The notes under the pieces were generated by a model. It searched no databases and was not told the DNA's origin. It was given only the letters and a program-made list of their open reading frames with translations. Both the position numbers and the translations under genes were made by a program. 64,000 nucleotides of DNA from Mesodorylaimus sp. YZB2_4 (taxonomy: Eukaryota; Nematoda; Enoplea; Dorylaimida; Dorylaimidae). Positions within the stretch are counted from its first letter, which is position 1; the number at the start of each line of letters is the position of its first letter. The DNA lies in contig JASANH010001367.1 of assembly GCA_030248295.1 (NCBI GenBank), forward strand, positions 682,001 through 746,000. The letters run 5' to 3'. Below are positions 54,525 to 64,000 of this stretch, in pieces.

Positions 54525-56749
54525 ACGTAAGTACACAGTAAGAATTCGGTGGGACGTTTGCATGTCTTTCCATAATACGATGTGGCGGCCATTCCAAAAG
54601 GCCTTCGTGAATAGGAACTGACGATGAGAGTTACGGCGACCCCCCCCCCCCTCACACTCACGATCATTCACTGTGCTAAGATTTCTCTCCAGAGGCCGTA
54701 TTTCAGAGAGCTTGCTAGAAAATAGTGGCATGAAAGGAAAATTCCAGCGAGGTAACTGTAATGAGGTGACTGTGAAATATTCCAAGGAGCTCGCTGTGAA
54801 AGTCAATTGAGGCGACTGTAGAAAGGCCTAACTTTTTGCACCTATTGCAAAAACAAGTTGTGATTTTTCAGTGACAAAGTTCGCATATTCCAACGAGCTC
54901 CAAATGCATTTTGGTAGTAGGTACATGCCTACGCATAGTACGCTGTAAGAAAAGCGATTAGGCTGGGATTATGACTCGATGCGGGGTGACAAATAAAAAC
55001 TTCTTACTCTACAGCACATTTTAGTTCGCCCAATTGTGTTTTTTATGTATTTTTTGAAAGAGCCGTTTTTGAATATACTCGTAGTCAAAACTCGAAGGAA
55101 AGCGTGAGCGACGACTAGCACACAGCAGCGTCTCCTACATTAGGACCTCCGAACAAAGGCATCCTGGAGCACCTCGGACATTCAAGTTAGCTGTGAGCCC
55201 AGTCAGTGTTAAGCAGCTAATGCTGTCAACTCGATTAGCAACCGTTTCTTTGCTTGGAGCACCTCGACTGTACTGTGAGAGTTACTAACGGCATGGCATG
55301 CAAGGGCAGCAAAGATGTACTACAACATGCAGTGCACCACAGCGTATACAAGCTGGAGACGGATTGGGTCCTGTGCATAATCCAAGTGGGACTGAGTGTT
55401 TTTGGACAGACCCAGAATTCTCGGCGCATAGCATCCTGAAAACTATGTATAGGTGGGTAATGTGGCTACATCTATAAGCAAAACACCAAGCTGTACTGGC
55501 TGTTTTACCGTCTCCTTGTATGCGTCGATCACCGCGGTTATTCATGTCAAAATTTCAGTATGGATATTCGTATCCCAGGAGCTTGTACGTGAGAGATCGC
55601 GCCCCATTCAATGAGCCAAATTAACGCACCCAGTGACGAATAGCATTGCTGCACGTGACCACCACTCAATATTCATCAAAACTTTGCTTTAACGCGTAAA
55701 AGCCACGCGAGACCTTATTGGAAAACAGTTTCAGGCGATCGAGAGCACCTGAAGATTTTTCCCAGTCACCTTCGGTAGTTGACTGGACCTTTCTAGCAAC
55801 ACAAATTTTGGAATAGCCTTTCAGATGTTTTCTACCTATAGTGACTGTATCTTCATGTTCAGTGACTGAAATTTTGCGACTGCGATTGTTTCTGTAAGAG
55901 TAAACACTAGAACCCAGTCACTTCGCTGTAAAATTTCGCTGGAAAACGCTTTTGGAATAAGGCCTCAGATGATGGCCATAGCTTGGCCGATTGGTGGCTG
56001 CATTGGCTAATAGTTGCTGGGCCAGTGACCCTGATTGCGTGGCCGCACCTCCATTTCGGACAGCACAGAGGGAAGTGTTCCTCTACAGCAGTATTGGTAG
56101 CTGGCTTTGCACACACGGCTCTACTGTGGATGGACGACTGACCTAGAACCATCGAGAAGAGGACGCCGCAACGAGCAGAAAATCAGAAAACTGGTCATTC
56201 AATGTTGCACCGTGGTCTAATATGTTCAACTGACCATGACGGAGTCTTCTTTGCGAGTCGAGATAGCCGAAGAAAACACAGGACGGTATGCGAGCACTAC
56301 GATTATTACATCGAAATGTTCAGCAGAGTTCCAAAGGCGTCGCTAATCTCTTCTAATATGAATGGCATGGTGCGCACATGACGTTATACTGTAGGCGTGG
56401 CTAAATGACCATTGGCTACAAGGAAGGCATTATGCGAGCATGAACTAAAGAGTCCGAGGTTTCTGGTGCCAGCGATATATGTGAAGTGGGCAGGAATGGA
56501 AACACGAAAAGCATAAGCTGATCCCTGGCTAAAGGAAAAGAAACAAAATGCGTCTGGACGGAACCATAAGAAGCGCAATTGAAGATTGGCGCTCTAAAAT
56601 CGGGTCCACAAGACGAACGCCAGTCCGAGTAGTCGGGGCATGGTCTAAGTCCGGAGGGTTATTTCCCTCCAGTCACTGGGATTTTGGATGCCCTTGGCGG
56701 AGATGGACATCAGAGTGAGCCCTGCGTGAGTTGATCGCCTCAGGTCTTG

Positions 56750-56815
56750 CATCAGTCCAGGATGCCCTCGTGTGCTGGTCCAAGTGGAAGGGGAGACACA
56801 GAGAGAATCCGCCAC
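56750..56815 (+). repeat. Fragment of SINE family S2 body
   Basis: GTCCAGGATGCCCTCGTGTG and the following GGAGACACAGAGAGAA correspond to the S2 body near 57838-57892, with rearrangements. Confidence 0.5.
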
Positions 56816-57576
56816 GCGACCTCGCCTACCTCTTCACCTACGCCTTACCCAGTCACCTTGACTGCTGTCAGGTATAGACAAATGCGGGCTCGAAGCCGTG
56901 GAGAGATTGATTGTGAGGCGGCGCAAACCCATTCCACAAAAATAAGTTGGTTACGCAGCTGACGCGGGTCGACCCACTTGAAAGTAATTCAGTTCTACAA
57001 ATATTACCACGATCATGCCTGCTATCCAAAAAATCGCTTCATCCACACTTCGGACTCAGGGAGGCGATAGAGCGAGCGGTTAGTCAAAGAGCAATTCCTC
57101 GAAATTCCGGTTGCTTTCAAGAGCACATACTCGCAATGCTTTGAATATTCTGTTTTAAAGAATTATTGGAACAGTGACAAGGTGCCCAGTGATATTGCTC
57201 TTGGTTCATTCGATGCGTTCAGACGTGATGTTTCTCAGGTGATTTTCTAGACATCTAGTTCGTTTTATCGTTCTTTGTTCACATGTCCTCTGCCGTTCAA
57301 ATGCACTGATAAGTGTTTGGCCAGAGAGTAAAGAGCAATAGCACTTGTATAAGAACTAGATAAGAGATATTTCAATTTCGCTGCACATACGTCACATGTG
57401 TCGTGGTCTACGATACATAGTACCTTGAGTGCACGACTTTGGGAGGATGTGCCGCTCATCAATGTCTGTATGCACGCATGCCCATCCCTATCGTACTGTA
57501 TATTGGGTTCCCCATGCTTGTCCATAGAAAGTGAGGTCAGGACCGTACGCCGTATCTTATCGTAGAGAGCGGCCGC

Positions 57577-57961
57577 GGGTGCAGCGGTTCGTCATTCGTC
57601 TCTCCGTATTGCTTGGGAGCGAGTGGCTGGACTCGTCCCGGGTTCGATCCCCGGTGATGGAGGTCGATTTGTGAACCATAAACCCTCGCTGACCTTGCAC
57701 GCCAGGCCGTGGGTGACTCATCCGGTACCGCCGAGGTGCTCCGAGTGGAGAGACCAAAGCAAACGACGAGACAGTCTCGGCTGTCGAACACCGACAGGGT
57801 TTAAAGCCCACCCGCCATCGTCTGCGGAAGCCGGTGTCCAGTCCAGGATGCCCCTCGCGTGGAGGTGCTCCTAGTGGAGACACGCAGAGGGAAGCTGCTT
57901 TGTGTGCTGGTCCCCGCACAGCCCTGCTTGTAAGGTTTGACTGCTGGTCAGCTAGAGGCAA
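57577..57961 (+). repeat. Full-length SINE, family S2 (tRNA head plus body)
   Basis: The 84-bp head (57577-57660) has GGTGCAGCGGTTCG at its A-box end, a long GC-paired variable-arm-like GAGTGGCTGGACTC, and a perfect B box CCGGGTTCGATCCCCGG, suggesting origin from a class II tRNA (Ser or Leu type). The body of about 300 bp (GACCTTGCACGCC to GGCTAGAGGCA) recurs headless at 46592-46884 and as fragments elsewhere. Its transcription would use the internal RNA polymerase III promoter and mobility would need a LINE partner. Confidence 0.82.
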
Positions 57962-58329
57962 AAACGGGCTTCAGCCCACAAATTTTTTTTAAAAAAATTT
58001 CATCTTAGAGTAGGCATCGTATATAGGAAGCGCGCTAACTGACTTTGGGTTGTTCTTGCTATGTGTTTTCGTGGACAGTTGGTTCCCTCTTTGCCTTACA
58101 GTAGTTAATTGTAGGTGACTTATGACTTATGACTTTACTTTTCAATGAAGCAGTTGCACTGCACTCAGGCATTGAAAGACATAGAAACATTAAAAACTAA
58201 AAACTACCGGAGTAAGTATTGGTCAAGGAAGAGACAAGCCAGGCAAAAACCAATCGAAAAGTTACTAGATCATGTTTTTGATTGGCGACAAAAAGATCCC
58301 AAGCTTGATCTCGGCTTTGCCTACTGGTA

Positions 58330-59620
58330 TCTTGTTCCATAAGGTGATTGCAGAACAATCAAACGATTGCGTCTAAGCGACTGTATGATGTGCAGGGACC
58401 ACAAGGTGGTAAAGGCTGGACTAAGCTCTGGCTGTGACAACGACCAGAATCGACTTTGTTTCTTGTATTGGTGATGGTATTCCTGAATTCTATGAAGAAA
58501 TTTATAAAGCTGGATTAGCTTCAGTTGCTTACGCCGGGTTTGAAGAGATTGCCAACCGGGTTTATTCAAAGCAGATTCGTAAGGAGTAGTCCAGTCATTG
58601 AGGCAGCATCGAGCGGCTAGCTTCTGAGCTCTTTCAAGTTCTAGAATATCCTTGGACACAATAGGGCGGCCCCAACAAACTGCACCATACTCAAGCTTTG
58701 ATCTAATACAGCATTGATAAACGGCTCCAAGAGTTCTAGAATTCACATATCGTCCGAATTTCCGTTTAAGGGCACCGATCATAGAGAATGCACTTCGGAC
58801 AGCCTGGCTAAAATGAGCATAAAATTTCATGGCGAAAGAAAGTAAAACGCCTAAATATTTGAATCGATCGAATAATTCAATCTGTTGGCCATTTAAACGC
58901 AGAGCAGGCTGTTATTGCACTGAGCCACTGAGACGATAAACAACGGATTTTGTTTTGTCGGTTTTGAATGCTAGTCCAATTTTTGATATCGTTGAGCTGA
59001 TAAAATCGATAGCAGGCTCAGCGGTACCAACCATGTCATCCAGATTTTTTAAAGGAACGAGAAGCCGACAATCATCCGCAAAAGCAGCCAAAAAGTCATG
59101 AAAAAGGTAAACTCCACAAGCAGAGGATCCATACAGGCAATAAATAATACAGGGCCAAGAACGCTGCCTTGAGGGACGCCACTAACCACTGGCAAGTCAG
59201 CTGAGGCGCAATCACGAATTGAAACATGCTGGGTTCGATTCGATAAGTGGGACTTGATCCACGCAAGCAACTTGACTTGAACACGATAATGATTTTGGAG
59301 TGTCGGCAATAAAGAGCCATGGGGAATCTTATCGAAGGCTTTTGCCAAATCGAAATCCATCCAATCATAGATCTGTTGTGCAGTAGAAATGACCGCAGTG
59401 TTGTTCCTCGACGCTTCCAGAACCCTTGTTGGTCAGGCGAAATCTGAATAAATTTGCGCAGCAATTGGCCCTTGGTAACCGATCTGATTGTGAGTAAACT
59501 AAAGTCTGTATTGCCTTCGTGGTATTGGTATAAGTCCCACGCCCCATTACACATGCATAGGAACTCATGATCAGATACAAGACAAAGCCACTTATACATA
59601 GAAAGGACTCCGCCCACTTG
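58330..59620 (-). pseudogene. Non-LTR (LINE, jockey/CR1-like) reverse transcriptase remnant
   Basis: Minus-strand reading in several frames gives the reverse-transcriptase landmarks in order: ISPDQQGF, FDLAKAFDKIPHGSLL, SGVPQGSVLGP, then after a frameshift FADDCRLLVPL (catalytic FADD box). Next come FKTDKTKSVVY and, after further breaks, YQCCIRSKLEYGAVCWGRP and LERAQKLAARC of the C-terminal segment. The N-terminal endonuclease and ORF1 are absent and the frames are broken, so it is a 5'-truncated dead copy. A related active LINE elsewhere in the genome may mobilise the SINEs, which is inference. Confidence 0.88.
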
Positions 59621-59744
59621 AGCGGAGCTTGTTTCCGGTCCATAATCAGCCAGCAGTCAAACCTAAGAGACTCCTCGAGAACCAGTGCACACAGCAGTAC
59701 CCCTCTGTGCTCTCCACTAGACGCAACTTCAACCTCCACTAGAG

Positions 59745-60010
59745 CATCCGCACTGGACGCTGGCTTTGAATATCATCGGTGCTCGACAGCCGATACTGCC
59801 ACTTGTTTGGAAACCGCCGTCTCTCCACTCGCAGCTCGTCGACGGCGCAGGGTAAGTCACGGCAGTCACAGCAATCACAGACAGGGGTGCAACGTCAGCG
59901 GGGTTTACGGTTTGCAAACCGACATCCATCGCCGGGAATCGAACCCGGGACGAGTGCAGCCACTCGCTACCAAGCAATACGAGTAGACAAACTCCAAACC
60001 ACTGCACCAC
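59745..60010 (-). repeat. SINE with S2-type tRNA head and divergent body
   Basis: On the minus strand the head (60010-59926) reads GGTGCAGTGGTTTGG, GAGTGGCTGCACTC and CCCGGGTTCGATTCCCGG, very close to 57577-57660. The body (59925-59745) has different text from S2 with only local similarity, so the head was shared between two body types. Confidence 0.75.
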
Positions 60011-60493
60011 TTTACCAAAAGGCGGTCTCGATTTCCAAACCTGGTCTGCTATGATCGCTTGGCAGGAACTAGGGTCTTTTTGGATCCATGTTTTGAAATA
60101 ACTCTTTCCTCCTCGATCATTCTCACCTGCAGACGTGGACGCAAGTGACCAGTAGTGCTTGATCACATCAGCTGCCCCAGCACCAGTCTGTACTGCACTC
60201 ACATTCACTCCGGCTCATCTTTACGTACAGCACCACTTGCGCATACCTCTCACGCTTATTGTAACATTCCGACATCTATCACAAAGCAATCTACCGATAT
60301 ACCGTTATTACTCATCGTGACTGTTTCCAACAACCAAGACCAGTTAGCTTAAATCAAGTTACAGCAAACGCCAAAGACAGCAAACTTACAGGAAAATTAT
60401 TTTGCTACAGAAGATTCATTCAAACTAAAGAAAGCAAACGTCACTAGTCGCCGCAAAAACGTAGAGAGCGGCAAATTTCGCGCAGGCCATCAC

Positions 60494-63400
60494 TTATTCT
60501 TGGCCTTTTTCAGGTTTCGATTCACCCGGCTGGGGCTGCGATTCCACAGCCACGTTCCGTTCTACTAACACCGCTCCATTTTCTACCACCACGTCGTTGC
60601 TCGCAGCTGGTTGTCCTTCCTGGGGTTTCGGGTCTGGAGGAGCCACAGGATTTGACGAAGCTGGGCCAGGAGGGGGTAGTTTTGGTTTGTCGCTCGGTTG
60701 GAACAAAGCATGCATATCGTGCAGCGAACGGACCAACGTATCGCGGAAGCGTTTCGAGCTCTAAAGCAATAACAATGGTACCATTTGAAAATAAAAGAAC
60801 TCCTCAGCTTACCGTTGTCGGACACGGCACCTTGGACGAGATGTGGAAACTGATCGTATGGTCACCACCGATGATGTACGACACTCCGTAACCGTCGTCA
60901 GCCACTGGTCCGAAACCACCTCCCGTCGATACGTATTCCGGGTGTTTATTCACATCGACCAAATCCGTTTGTTGATGCGGGGTCTTCCAGAAAGCATAAA
61001 AATGTGGACGTCGAGTACCATACAAACCTCTGAACTGATATTTAGCGACAAGCACAAGCAGTTGGACATAAGGGCGAGACAAGCACCGACCCAGGCCTCA
61101 AGCTGTCCTCAATCCCCGCCCACCATCACCTTTGCCCAAGCTTATGCGTTGCACACAAGGACAAGCAATGCTGGCTGGACAAGAACCATTCGAACAGCGC
61201 CAACAAACGAATCAGCCTACCTGACTAGTCGACAGACGCCACGGCTCGGACAGGATCTCCTTTAGGTAAGGAGCATCCACTTCCAAATAACGACTGACCA
61301 CGTATAAGCAGAACAAATGACGATCCACTCCCTTCCCGACCATGGCATCCCGGTAATTATTCTGATGACGGTCGCACGCTTTGCGCAAAGCAGCGATTCG
61401 CTCCGCATTCTGAAAACGGAACGCACAGTTTTCATAAGTCCTCACCTCCCTATTTCCTCAAATAACTATCTCCCCAGGGTTTCAAAGGCATCGTGCAATA
61501 AGGGGCCACCAAGACTACATATCCCCTTCCCAACAGGGATACATTTGAGTTGGGAACAAGTATTTACTAGTAGACACACCAGCACCTTTTCATGGCACAG
61601 AGGTGCACCTGACTCCCCCCCCCCCCCCCACCCACGACTATGACTACCTCCAAAAAAACACTCTCCTTGCTAACAGTATGCTTGACTGTCCGCTGCCAGA
61701 AACCATGGATGCATTTTTCTTCAGAAAATTGCTGAAATCATTCGAATTTTCCGAGGCCCCCTTCCCAGAACAATGAAAATTTTATCTAGGGAGATAAACG
61801 TCATATCCAGGGAGATAAATCCAGGGGGAATTTATTCAGAGAGATAAACGTCATATCCCGCCTGCTTCGATCGCCCCCTCGTTTGGCCAATGCCAAAACC
61901 TCTTACCGTTTTATTCGGATCTTCCATGGCTCGCACAAAATCACAGGACTCCATTGTCACTGTGCGCACAGTCTCCGTACGTCCTTCACGGAACAAGCGA
62001 GTCATCGAAGCCTCGTACGTCAAACAGAATTTATTCTGATCCTAAACCAGCAATCTTATAAATCAAGCCAGCGCCCAAAATCCAAATCCAACCATACCCG
62101 ATAGTACGTAAGTTGCAACGCCATTTGCAAATAGGCGTCGGGCGATACTTTACAAGTTTTCACAAAGCCCTTTCCATAGTCTTGGAACACCAACAAAGCC
62201 ATTTCCACCTCCTTGATTAGTTCTCCCGCCTTCACCTTCGCGTCCTCGATGATTTTGACGCACTAAAATACATTTGTGTGAAAAATCAAAAGGATACTCC
62301 AACCCTCGCTGGCTCACCTCTTCAGGCAATTCCCATTTCAAGCGCTGCACTGGCGGCGGCGGCAAATTCGGCGTTCCGACCGTATGACCATCCGGCGCGT
62401 ATCTGAAGCGCACAAAGAATTACACCACAGCTCCGCCAGAACCCATAGAAAAGCCGAGCCAAAGCAGCCCCAATAATTCCCGCCAGCCAAACATGAGCCA
62501 AACATGAAAGCAAACATGACATAAAAACCCCTTTATTAACTACAACACACCTACCCCAAGACCAAATGATCGTTCATCAGCGAGTACTCGAAATAATGCG
62601 ATATAATCGGGGCGTCAGCCCTGCAAGCCAGGAAGCACAGCAAACCGTAGCATCAATTCACTTACATAATATTCACATGCCGCTGTCTTGCGTGATCTCA
62701 ACTCAACTCATGTCATATCTAGTAATGCATGTCCGGTTAGTAAACTCTTGCACACCGACCTGACCGAGAGACAACTCAACAGTGAGCACCAGGTGAATGG
62801 AAAATCAGAAACAAAGTAGCCCCATTACGTAAATAACACCACAAAGCAGAAAGTGCAGAAGCCCCAAGCATAGCCAGCATGCAATGCGTGATACCTACCC
62901 CAGTACGAAATTGTCCCAACAATTGTGAAACTCCATGAGGTGCCCTACAACCGGGGCGTCGGCCCTTGAAAACAAAAAGACCTCATACACAACATCAATG
63001 AATGATCAACCAGTTCGTGACTTATGCAGCAACAACGATGATAATTAAAACATCATGAAAATTATAAGATTTCATGCAAGAATGAAATAAAAAGTCGTGC
63101 ATTTAAAGTCTGGGTCTAATAAGCGAGATAAAGATCTTGACTAACATGTACAAAAATTCAATTAAATTTACCACTAAAAGCCAACTGCTTCTTTTCCCTC
63201 CCTCTTGAAAAGTGTTAGTATTCAACCTTCTTTAGGACTACTGAGCATAAGCCTATCTAGTATTCTAGTATTTGCAAATACTATAATTCTATATGGGGTT
63301 AAGTGTGATATAAAACACCAAAAAGCTATCTTACCACGAATGCTCCGCGTTTAATCCCACCTGAAACAGAAAACGTACGATCAAAACTGATATTCGAATA

Positions 63401-64000
63401 TCAACCATATTTCATACCTTGGCATTCTTAGACACAATCACGTTGAAAGTCTTATCGAACCAACGATCATAGCCTTTACCGTGAAGCATACTATGCGCCC
63501 AATGGTCCAATTTACTATAATCGTTCTGCAAACAGCATCCATGAAGATCGTCAAAATTCCGCTACTTCAACAGACAACCATACTGGATCATAGTGCAGTT
63601 CCTCGTCGTCCAAAATTACCGTAAATGCCGCGCGTTCGATAATATGCAACGATGCTTTGTTGACACCTTGACCAAAATATGCTTTCCTGGCATTGGCCCA
63701 TGGAACACGTTCGATCGCCGTCAAAGCCGCCAAATGTTTTTCACCCGGCGCCGGTTCGTTGCTCGAGTCGAGAATACTTTGCAGACTCCTAAAAACCAAA
63801 AAGCCATAAAAAATGCGCACCACGTTGAACAAATATCCGCCCAGATTTCGTGCCCGTTCTGCAACCGCCCTACTCAGAGAAACGCGCACAGTCGAGCAGG
63901 CATGTTTCACGGGGTCTAGCGATACTTGAGGTAACTCAAATTTGACACCCACCATTTTAAAAAGGGCTCGCTCAGTCCGAGCAGTTGGGATAATATTCAA
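60494..64000 (-). CDS. CPT1: Carnitine O-palmitoyltransferase 1 (partial, N-terminus beyond window)
   Basis: Minus-strand exons join in phase: a 5' exon to 63584 (its beginning beyond 63900 is unclear), 63525-63418, a 26-bp microexon 63360-63335, one of two alternative 66-bp exons (62964-62899 or 62620-62555), 62402-62318, 62262-62098, 62035-61907, 61409-61221, 60983-60813 and 60760-60494. Family text is unmistakable: [40 protein letters not shown] with the catalytic histidine, [68 protein letters not shown] and FHISSK. CPT1 sits in the outer mitochondrial membrane and makes acylcarnitine from long-chain acyl-CoA, the malonyl-CoA-controlled entry to beta-oxidation. The N-terminal membrane and regulatory region lies outside the window. 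The Pro/Glu-rich C-terminal tail (about 65 residues) is longer than in vertebrates. Confidence 0.95.
61791..61858. repeat. Two 18-bp direct repeats 50 bp apart in a CPT1 intron
   Basis: GAGATAAACGTCATATCC occurs at 61791-61808 and 61841-61858 with a related GGGAGATAAATCC between. A poly(C) run lies upstream near 61616-61629. Confidence 0.85.
62555..62620 (-). other. CPT1: CPT1 alternative exon, version B (3'-proximal)
   Basis: 66 bp, entering in phase 2 and leaving in phase 2; encodes [20 protein letters not shown] plus LG, directly after the EHSW catalytic motif. Flanked by TTGCAG and GTAGGT sites. Confidence 0.9.
62899..62964 (-). other. CPT1: CPT1 alternative exon, version A (5'-proximal)
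   Basis: 66 bp with the same phases and the same protein position as version B; encodes [20 protein letters not shown] plus LG. Flanked by TTCAAG and GTAGGT sites. Including both would repeat ADAP and shift the frame, so use must be exclusive. Confidence 0.9.

Larger units (their letters stand above)
52303..57576. other. Gene-poor repeat region
   Basis: No gene recognised. It holds CGCCGGT arrays, a 97-bp direct repeat pair, a poly(C) run near 54642 and an S2 fragment. Short open frames lack motifs. Confidence 0.5.

Noticed and set aside
62555..62964. Second CPT1 exon as a decayed duplicate or an assembly duplication
   Set aside because: Both exons are open, have good splice sites and differ strongly at protein level while keeping length and phase; the surrounding intron is not duplicated.

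Overview
The window is metazoan nuclear DNA. Genes are split by short GT-AG introns (about 30-400 bp), the families are animal-specific (TGF-beta ligand, SIX homeobox, CASPR/neurexin-IV type receptor, tau-tubulin kinase, KASH protein), and the spacers hold mariner, BEL/Pao, LINE and tRNA-headed SINE debris. Gene density and intron size suggest a small ecdysozoan-like genome, such as a nematode or tardigrade. I cannot name the species. All gene calls come from reading exons, splice phases and family motifs by eye; no database search was possible.

Layout. 1-2.1 kb: a possible Penelope-like endonuclease remnant (-), then the 3' exons of a gene ending in a KASH nuclear-envelope anchor (+). 3.6-5.4 kb: a complete myostatin/GDF11-like TGF-beta gene (+). 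7.8-21 kb: a large rearranged duplication. An apparently complete CASPR-like laminin-G/EGF receptor (+) is followed by an intronless GT10 fucosyltransferase (+), a truncated inverted copy of the receptor, and a direct copy of the receptor's 3' end. That copy runs into an intact tau-tubulin kinase (+). The inverted/direct junction creates a new ORF joining an antisense-derived leader to the receptor's transmembrane segment and tail. 24.4-25.3 kb: an ELOVL6-type fatty-acid elongase (-). 26.2-27.9 kb: COX16 and a UBA-containing PTRH2 (+), with the COX16 stop codon touching the PTRH2 start codon. 29-33 kb: repeats and a broken BEL/Pao element. 33.9-37.1 kb: a B-box/coiled-coil gene (+) with a repeat-filled intron. 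39.1-41.5 kb: a SIX1/2 homeobox gene (-). 43.5-45.2 kb: a mariner with a nested insertion. 48.1-52.3 kb: a multi-exon coiled-coil gene, possibly TACC-like (-). 52.3-60.4 kb: repeats, a LINE pseudogene and SINEs. 60.5-64 kb: most of a carnitine palmitoyltransferase 1 gene (-), truncated by the window edge.

Functionally these are mostly unrelated housekeeping and developmental genes. COX16 and PTRH2 may be translated from one mRNA and both relate to mitochondria; ELOVL and CPT1 both handle long-chain acyl-CoA. The strongest observations are two mutually exclusive 66-bp exons beside the catalytic histidine motif of CPT1, the zero-nucleotide COX16/PTRH2 junction, the KASH gene, the chimeric ORF at the inversion junction, and the apparent loss of the furin site in the myostatin-like ligand.
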